Source of the DNA: an uncultured Bacteroidales bacterium
GTDB lineage: Bacteria; Bacteroidota; Bacteroidia; Bacteroidales; UBA932
NCBI GenBank assembly: GCA_946187365.1
Contig: CAMHRD010000090.1
Location: 1 to 5,712 of the forward strand
Direction of reading: 5' to 3'
Length of the DNA: 5,712 nt
Below are positions 1 to 3,800 of the stretch, in pieces. Below the pieces are notes generated by a model. The model was not told the origin of the DNA and did not search any database. It worked only from the letters and a program-made list of their open reading frames with translations. Numbering within the stretch: the first letter of the stretch is position 1; every line of letters begins with the position of its first letter. Position numbers and translations under genes: made by a program.

Positions 1-84
1 CATCCATTTCATGAAGGAGAGAACCAGATCGTGAATCCTTTCCGGTTGCCAGAGGAAGAATATAGGCCTAAACAATTTGTACAT
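1..84 (-). CDS. pyrD: Dihydroorotate dehydrogenase (quinone), N-terminal fragment
   Basis: Only the first 28 codons lie in the window; the gene runs off the left edge. The start is the ATG read leftward from base 84, the only start available because an in-frame TAA lies at 99-97. The peptide begins MYKLFRPIFF and continues with a QPERIH segment. This matches the conserved opening of class 2 dihydroorotate dehydrogenases, which start with MY, a basic-hydrophobic membrane-associating helix, and then a (D/S)PE+xH motif (E. coli PyrD has LDPERAH). The enzyme oxidises dihydroorotate to orotate in pyrimidine synthesis, passing electrons to membrane quinone; in this class the N-terminal helices dock on the inner membrane. 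Neither the FMN site nor the catalytic serine is in the window, so the call rests on this opening alone. The gene lies 34 bases downstream of the HTH regulator on the same strand. A possible own promoter and an inverted repeat overlap its start region. No Shine-Dalgarno sequence is visible, as is normal in Bacteroidota. Confidence 0.8.
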   Translation of the reverse strand, partial: MYKLFRPIFFLWQPERIHDLVLSFMKWM

Positions 85-109
85 ACAGATTATATATTAT
101 GCACAAATT
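74..109 (-). promoter_or_regulatory. Inverted repeat spanning the pyrD start codon
   Basis: Arms 74-85 (AATTTGTACATA) and 98-109 (TATGCACAAATT) are complementary at 11 of 12 positions, with a 12-base AT-rich loop. The left arm contains the pyrD ATG (bases 84-82), and the right arm overlaps a TAAATTTG box. In a transcript running through from the HTH gene, the hairpin would bury the pyrD start codon. In a transcript starting near base 97 it would not form, and the repeat could act only as a DNA site. The symmetry is seen directly; any function is inferred, and AT-rich DNA yields such repeats by chance fairly often. Confidence 0.4.
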
Positions 110-111
110 TA
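104..111 (-). promoter_or_regulatory. Possible -7 box for pyrD (TAAATTTG)
   Basis: Read leftward, bases 111-104 spell TAAATTTG, a full match to the Bacteroidota -7 consensus TAnnTTTG. It ends 19 bases before the pyrD ATG, close to the 21 bases seen for the HTH gene. The expected -33 TTTG is missing at a spacing of 19-21: the nearest TTTG (bases 130-127) is only 15 away. The element is therefore half-supported, and pyrD may instead be read through from the HTH gene. Confidence 0.35.
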
Positions 112-118
112 AGAAATT

Positions 119-793
119 CTACTTCTCAAAGGATTGGAAGCTTCCGTCTGAGTAAAAGAGAATGACTCTCTCCAAAATTTTTTGCGGCTCCTGCTTTACC
201 GCCTTTACCTCTTTTACCTCTTCTTTTACCTCTTCCGGCTCCTTTTTTATCTCGATAGGGGGGCGTTTTGGCTCGTTTACGCCATTCTCAAGAGGTTCAG
301 AAGGGGCTTTTTCTTCTATAATATCCTTGTTTACAGTCTCTTCCAGTTGTTTGAGCCGTTGCGCCAGTTCTCCCTCTTCCAGAGCCGGGAAGGGGTGATA
401 TTGGCTTTTTTCCTCCTCAAACGGGAAATCCTGCTCCTCTTCCTCAGGAAAACCGAACAAATTGCTGCTTTCTGCGTCAGAATTACGCATAATCTGATTT
501 TCTTCAGATTTTTGATTATTTGCGTTATATTCACGCAAAGTCATAGAGTCTGAAAGAGCCTCTCCGCGGAAATTTTTTTCACTGTTGCGATAGGGTTGGC
601 CAACTCCGGTTAGCAACCACTCAATATTCAAATTCGGCAATTTTGTCAGTACGGAAAGAATGAAGTCGTAACTCGGATTGTTACGTCCGCTCATAAGGTT
701 GGAAAGGGTAGATCTCTGGATGCCCAAAAGAGTGGCCAATTGAGCGGCGGTTATTCTCTCCAGGTTGAGGATGGTCTGTAAACGCTCTTTCAT
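119..793 (-). CDS. XRE-family HTH transcriptional regulator with acidic tail
   Basis: A 224-residue cytoplasmic DNA-binding protein. Residues 1-68 form a Cro/CI-type helix-turn-helix domain; the core runs from AAQLATLLGI (16-25) through the recognition segment QRSTLSNLMSGRNNPS (26-41), and the domain closes with the Bacteroidota-typical NIEWLLTG (56-63). Residues 70-140 are acidic and low in complexity (FPEEEEQDFPFEEE near 115-128). Residues 141-160 could form a short coiled coil (LxxxLxxL spacing), suggesting dimerisation. Residues 165-205 are a Pro/Glu/Lys linker containing an EEVK tandem repeat. The last 17 residues (RVILFYSDGSF) resemble the conserved C-terminal tail I recall from Bacteroidota HTH regulators of this kind. 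The target is unknown: regulators of this family are annotated only generically, and no ligand-binding or protease domain is visible. The gene has its own well-formed promoter, diverges from queA and precedes pyrD. Autoregulation through the palindromes in the upstream spacer is plausible but not shown. Confidence 0.85.
   Translation of the reverse strand: MKERLQTILNLERITAAQLATLLGIQRSTLSNLMSGRNNPSYDFILSVLTKLPNLNIEWLLTGVGQPYRNSEKNFRGEALSDSMTLREYNANNQKSEENQIMRNSDAESSNLFGFPEEEEQDFPFEEEKSQYHPFPALEEGELAQRLKQLEETVNKDIIEEKAPSEPLENGVNEPKRPPIEIKKEPEEVKEEVKEVKAVKQEPQKILERVILFYSDGSFQSFEK
211..234 (-). repeat. 12-base tandem repeat inside the HTH gene
   Basis: CTTTTACCTCTT occurs twice head to tail (211-222, 223-234), flanked on the left by two decayed 9-base copies (around 193-210). 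The unit is four codons long, so on the coding (minus) strand it writes the EEVK-like repeats of the linker (residues about 186-200). Changes in copy number would lengthen or shorten the linker without breaking the frame. Confidence 0.8.
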
Positions 794-814
794 AGTTGTT
801 AACTTTACTCGTTA

Positions 815-846
815 CAAATATAGACATTTTATCTCAGTTATTCAAA
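815..846 (-). promoter_or_regulatory. Promoter of the HTH regulator gene
   Basis: Read leftward, TTTG (bases 846-843) is followed after exactly 20 bases by TATATTTG (822-815). This fits the Bacteroidota housekeeping promoter TTTG-N19-21-TAnnTTTG in full. Transcription would start near base 808-810, giving a leader of about 15 bases before the ATG at 793. This is the best-formed promoter in the window. Confidence 0.8.
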
Positions 847-911
847 AATTCTTTTTGCGTTCACCGTTTTTCACAAATTCTAACAAATTGCGCAGTTGAA
901 AGGAATCGTAC

Positions 912-927
912 TTATAGATATCTATAA
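912..927. promoter_or_regulatory. Perfect 16-base palindrome, possible operator
   Basis: TTATAGATATCTATAA is fully self-complementary. Outside it, CGTAC (907-911) directly abuts the left side, and its complement GTACG (933-937) lies five bases beyond the right side. The size and symmetry suit a dimeric HTH protein, and it lies about 120 bases upstream of the HTH start. It is too far from either mapped promoter to block polymerase directly. Binding is inference only. Confidence 0.4.
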
Positions 928-948
928 TAGGGGTACGCAAAAAACAAT

Positions 949-987
949 CTATTTAAATGTGTAATTTAGATAGTGCTTTTAACTATC
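949..987 (+). other. Two mutually exclusive hairpins
   Basis: Hairpin A pairs 949-958 (CTATTTAAAT) with 964-973 (ATTTAGATAG): ten pairs including one G-U, with a five-base loop GTGTA. It is followed by TGCTTTT, so it could be a weak terminator for plus-strand RNA. Hairpin B pairs GATAGT (969-974) with ACTATC (982-987) around a seven-base loop. Both need bases 969-973, so only one can form at a time. All stems are AT-rich, and no plus-strand promoter is visible upstream, so function is uncertain. Confidence 0.3.
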
Positions 988-1034
988 TTGTAAATCAATA
1001 AGTTAGAAAAATTTGAAATATGGATTTTCCTGCT

Positions 1035-1068
1035 TAATGCGCATTTATAGCCCTATTTCTGCGCATTA
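1035..1068. promoter_or_regulatory. Inverted repeat TAATGCGCA / TGCGCATTA
   Basis: TAATGCGCA (1035-1043) and TGCGCATTA (1060-1068) form a perfect nine-base inverted repeat around 16 bases, inside which ATA/TAT can also pair. The left arm is part of a ten-base palindrome, AATGCGCATT (1036-1045), so TGCGCATT also recurs as a direct repeat 22 bases apart, about two DNA turns. A third TGCGCA lies at 889-894. The GC-containing core stands out in AT-rich DNA. Either a paired protein-binding site or an RNA stem would fit. Confidence 0.4.
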
Positions 1069-1279
1069 TACTTAAAGCAACAATTTACTTAATAGTAATA
1101 AAATGATTAAAAATCAATCAGTTATAAAATTTCAAAAATTACTATAAAGAAATCTTATACTCTGCAAACAAACCACATATCCGAAGTACGCAGTTTGAAA
1201 TTTTTCAGTTCAATGTTGTGAATTTTGAGCGTTTTAACCTGTGAAATTTCAAAAAGTAAAAAACCTCTATTTTAAGAGA

Positions 1280-1311
1280 TTTCTTCTTTTGTGGGTAATT
1301 ATGTATCTTTG
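1280..1311 (+). promoter_or_regulatory. Promoter of the queA transcription unit
   Basis: TATCTTTG (1304-1311) matches the Bacteroidota -7 box TAnnTTTG exactly. Twenty bases upstream lies TTTC (1280-1283), one mismatch from the -33 TTTG. Transcription would begin near 1316-1318, only about five bases before the TTG start of queA, so the message would be almost leaderless. No comparable box was found before the two downstream genes, so this promoter probably serves all three. Confidence 0.65.
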
Positions 1312-1321
1312 CAGAAAATAA

Positions 1322-2551
1322 TTGAATTTGGAGCCTGTTATTAAAATATCTGATTTCACCTACCCTCTCCCGGATGAGAGAATAGCTAAATACCCCCTGG
1401 CGGAGAGAGACTCTTCCAAGCTCTTGGTCTATAAAGATGGCAGAGTTTTGGATGATACCTTTTATAATATAGCCTCCCATATTCCGGAGAAATCCTTTAT
1501 GGTTTTCAATAATACCAAGGTGGTTCCGGCAAGGCTGTTTTTCCGGAAAAAAACGGGTGCTTTGATAGAGATTTTGTGCCTGAATCCAGTCTCTCCGGCT
1601 GAATATATTGGCTCTTTTTCCTCAAAAAGGAGCTGCAGCTGGTCTGTTGTGGTGGGAAATGCCAAGAAATGGAAGGGCGGAGAGCTCTTTTTTTACTCTG
1701 AATCTATAGGGAAAGAGTTAAATTTTAGGGTAGAATTGGTGGAAAAGGGTGAGAAAACCTCCGTAGTGCTCTTCAAATGGGATACGGACGAGACCTTTTC
1801 TGAGGTTCTGGAGAGGTGCGGAAAGGTTCCAATTCCGCCATATCTGAACAGAGATACAGAGGATATAGACAAGAAGAGATATCAGACCATTTATGCCCGT
1901 TTTGAGGGCTCCGTGGCTGCTCCTACAGCCGGTCTGCACTTTACTGACAGGGTGCTTAACTCTCTGGATAATAAGAATATAAAGAGAGAAAACGTCTGTC
2001 TTCACGTGGGTGCGGGAACCTTTGCTCCGGTTAAAAGCCAGTACATATCTGAGCATCAGATGCACTCTGAGCCCTTCTCGGTCACCAGAGAGTTTTTGAC
2101 GGATCTTATAAAGGCGGTAAAAGAGGGCTCCGTTGTGGCGGTTGGGACCACCTCCACAAGGACTCTGGAATCTTTATATTACATTGGTGTACAGTGCATT
2201 GAGAATCCTAATGAGACCATAAGGCCGGTCTCTCAGTGGGAGCCTTACAACAGGGAGTATAATTATGATATTGCGGAGGCTTTGGAGGCAATTGTGGCCT
2301 ATTTGGACTCCCGCTCCCTATCAAAGTTGATAGCCGCTACCTCTATAATAATTGTTCCGGGGTTCAGATACAGGGTGGTGGATATGCTGGTAACCAACTT
2401 CCACCAGCCGCAAAGTACTCTGTTACTGTTAATTTCAGCCTTTATAGGGGATGATTGGAGAGATCTTTACGCACACGCTCTTGAGAGCGGATACCGTTTC
2501 CTTAGTTACGGAGACAGCTCACTTCTTTTCAAAAACCGGAAAATTTTGTAA
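1322..2551 (+). CDS. queA: S-adenosylmethionine:tRNA ribosyltransferase-isomerase (QueA)
   Basis: QueA moves the ribosyl part of S-adenosylmethionine onto preQ1 in the wobble position of GUN-anticodon tRNAs, forming epoxyqueuosine; it acts in the cytoplasm. Family blocks appear in order: LPDERIAKYPLAERDSSKLL (16-35), VFNNTKVVPARL (61-72), YQTIYARFEGSVAAPTAGLHF (about 187-207), HVGAGTFAPV (228-237), HxMHSE (245-250), GTTSTRTLES (275-284), VPGFRYRVVDMLVTNFHQPQ (345-364), and SAFIG with RFLSYGD (372-398). At 409 residues it is longer than the roughly 350 usual for E. coli-type QueA. Much of the excess is an insertion at about 288-335, between GTTSxRxLES and the PGF block, which I recall as typical of a long Bacteroidota form. 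The start must be TTG at 1322 (or TTG at 1328), because a stop codon lies immediately upstream and no ATG precedes the first conserved block. Arginine is often written AGA or AGG. It leads a probable three-gene unit. Confidence 0.93.
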   Translation: MNLEPVIKISDFTYPLPDERIAKYPLAERDSSKLLVYKDGRVLDDTFYNIASHIPEKSFMVFNNTKVVPARLFFRKKTGALIEILCLNPVSPAEYIGSFSSKRSCSWSVVVGNAKKWKGGELFFYSESIGKELNFRVELVEKGEKTSVVLFKWDTDETFSEVLERCGKVPIPPYLNRDTEDIDKKRYQTIYARFEGSVAAPTAGLHFTDRVLNSLDNKNIKRENVCLHVGAGTFAPVKSQYISEHQMHSEPFSVTREFLTDLIKAVKEGSVVAVGTTSTRTLESLYYIGVQCIENPNETIRPVSQWEPYNREYNYDIAEALEAIVAYLDSRSLSKLIAATSIIIVPGFRYRVVDMLVTNFHQPQSTLLLLISAFIGDDWRDLYAHALESGYRFLSYGDSSLLFKNRKIL

Positions 2552-2576
2552 ATTCGCTCGGCTAACTGCGTTGACC

Positions 2577-3752
2577 ATGGCAGAAGTGGATAAAATATTT
2601 GACGGCATCAGGCCCTATTATGACAGCGAGATTCCCGCTTCTATAGAGAGGATGAAGAAGCATCCTTATCTGGAGGAAATTGCTAACTTCCTCAAAATCA
2701 AGGGAGGAATTGAGCATCTGGTAAATATGTTATCTGCCTGCAAGACGGTAGATGATTTCCAGGATAAAATAATGGTTCTGGTGGTTTCCACCATTCTGGA
2801 GCACACCTCCAACGGGGTAACCCATTCCGGCCTGCACTACTTCTCCGGAAACCAAAAGCATCTGATTATCACCAATCACAGAGATATAGTACTGGATTCC
2901 GCCATCATTCAGCTCATTCTTCATACCCACAAGGTTACAACTACTGAGATTGCGGTTGGAGACAACCTCATTACCTCTCAGTTTATTGAGGATGTGGCGC
3001 GTTCCAACAAGATGATAAAGGTTACCAGAAGCTCCTCACCAAGAGAAGTTTATAACTCCTCAATGCTGCTCTCAAAGTATATCCGTCACAATGTGGCTTC
3101 ACAGACCAGTTCTATCTGGATTGCCCAGCGTAACGGACGTACCAAGGATGGTTTTGACCAGACGGAGCAGGGGCTTCTTAAGATGCTGGAGATGAGCGGC
3201 AAGGGTGACTTCATTACGGATATGGACGAGCTGAGCATTATGCCGGTTGCCATATCTTACGAGTTTGAGCCTTGTGATGCGCTAAAGACCAGAGAGTTAT
3301 ACGTTTCACGCAGATGCCGTTACGTTAAGGAGGAGGGAGAGGATCTCCACAGCATTATTACGGGTATTGCTCTGTGGAAGGGAGGTATTCACATAGACTT
3401 TACGGAACCTATTAAAACTGAACAGATTGCATCCTGTGCAGCCTTCTCAAAGAACGAGAGGTTTGTTGAACTGGGCAAGATTATAGATAAGAGAATTCAC
3501 TCATACTTTAAACTCTGGCCTAACAACTTCATTGCATACGATCTTTTGATGGCAGAGGAAAATATTGAGCCTGAGTTCTTTGCAGAGTATTCATCTCAGC
3601 AGAAGAATGCCTTTGAGGCCCACATGGAGAAGCAACTCTCATACATTGAGTCTCACGCCTGTCCTATTGACGGAGAGGAGTGGAACCGTTCAGAACTCAG
3701 GGAGATATTCCTGAACATCTATGCAAACCCTGTAAGGGCTTCCTTAAAGTAA
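2577..3752 (+). CDS. PlsC-like glycerolipid acyltransferase family protein
   Basis: A 391-residue protein resembling Bacteroidota proteins annotated as 1-acyl-glycerol-3-phosphate or glycerol acyltransferases. Such enzymes move a fatty acyl chain onto a glycerol-phosphate acceptor at the inner face of the membrane; the true substrate here is unknown. The likely catalytic block is LIITNHRDIVLDSA (96-109). GDNLI (128-132) and EDVARSNKMIKVTR (138-151) correspond to the acceptor-binding block, IWIAQRNGRTKDG (180-192) to the FPEGTRS-like block, and IMPVAISYEFEP (221-232) to the last block. There is no signal peptide or clear membrane span. The frame is open upstream to 2451, but that part overlaps queA, and the FDGIRPYYDSEIP opening suits a start at the ATG at 2577; a TTG two codons earlier is possible. 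The His-to-Asp spacing departs from the usual HX4D and the EG-type residue is Asn. The gene begins 25 bases after queA, and no promoter is visible in the gap. Confidence 0.82.
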   Translation: MAEVDKIFDGIRPYYDSEIPASIERMKKHPYLEEIANFLKIKGGIEHLVNMLSACKTVDDFQDKIMVLVVSTILEHTSNGVTHSGLHYFSGNQKHLIITNHRDIVLDSAIIQLILHTHKVTTTEIAVGDNLITSQFIEDVARSNKMIKVTRSSSPREVYNSSMLLSKYIRHNVASQTSSIWIAQRNGRTKDGFDQTEQGLLKMLEMSGKGDFITDMDELSIMPVAISYEFEPCDALKTRELYVSRRCRYVKEEGEDLHSIITGIALWKGGIHIDFTEPIKTEQIASCAAFSKNERFVELGKIIDKRIHSYFKLWPNNFIAYDLLMAEENIEPEFFAEYSSQQKNAFEAHMEKQLSYIESHACPIDGEEWNRSELREIFLNIYANPVRASLK

Positions 3753-3800
3753 CCCAAGGCGGTTGCCGCACCATTGAAAATAATTGAAAAACAAAGAGAT

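Larger units (their letters stand above)
794..1321. other. AT-rich divergent intergenic region with several inverted repeats
   Basis: These 528 bases separate the divergent HTH gene and queA. No open frame here looks coding on either strand, and no tRNA or known RNA fold could be recognised. The left end holds the HTH promoter and the right end the queA promoter. In between are a perfect 16-base palindrome (912-927), two overlapping hairpins (949-987), a 9-base inverted repeat with TGCGCA cores (1035-1068), an 8-base inverted repeat (ATAGTAAT at 1092-1099 with ATTACTAT at 1138-1145), a 10-base palindrome TGAAATTTCA (1242-1251) and a near-perfect 8-base inverted repeat (1261-1268 with 1275-1282) followed by T-rich sequence. 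Such a density suggests regulation or an unannotated small RNA. The low GC content makes the weaker repeats unremarkable. Confidence 0.6.

Noticed and set aside
1..165. Plus-strand open frame of 54 codons from the left edge to a TGA at 163-165
   Set aside because: It is antisense to the pyrD start and to the end of the HTH gene. Its peptide has no recognisable character, whereas the minus strand gives a clear PyrD N-terminus.
162..553. Two plus-strand open frames over the HTH gene (78 and 123 codons)
   Set aside because: They are antisense shadows. Their Ser/Phe- and Leu/Phe-rich composition is the reverse complement of the Glu/Lys-rich linker codons.
1261..1290. AAACCTCT/AGAGATTT inverted repeat followed by T-rich DNA, as a terminator
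   Set aside because: The arms have one mismatch and low GC, and no upstream plus-strand transcript is known. It overlaps the queA -33 region, so it is noted only within the intergenic entry.
794..1321. tRNA, CRISPR array, insertion-sequence end or riboswitch in the long spacer
   Set aside because: There is no cloverleaf, no regularly spaced repeat and no target-site duplication or transposase. No riboswitch consensus was recognised, although a covariance-model search could not be run.
1205..1480. Minus-strand 91-codon open frame across the queA promoter and start
   Set aside because: It overlaps a strongly supported gene, has no matching promoter, and the product looks like no known family.
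2451..2576. Upstream extension of the acyltransferase by 42 codons
   Set aside because: It overlaps the queA 3' end, and the added residues do not look like the family. The ATG at 2577 lies just ahead of the conserved opening.
3753..3800. Short GCGG/CCGC hairpin (3760-3768 area) as a terminator between acyltransferase and peptidase
   Set aside because: The stem is only four bases with a three-base loop, and no T-run follows.
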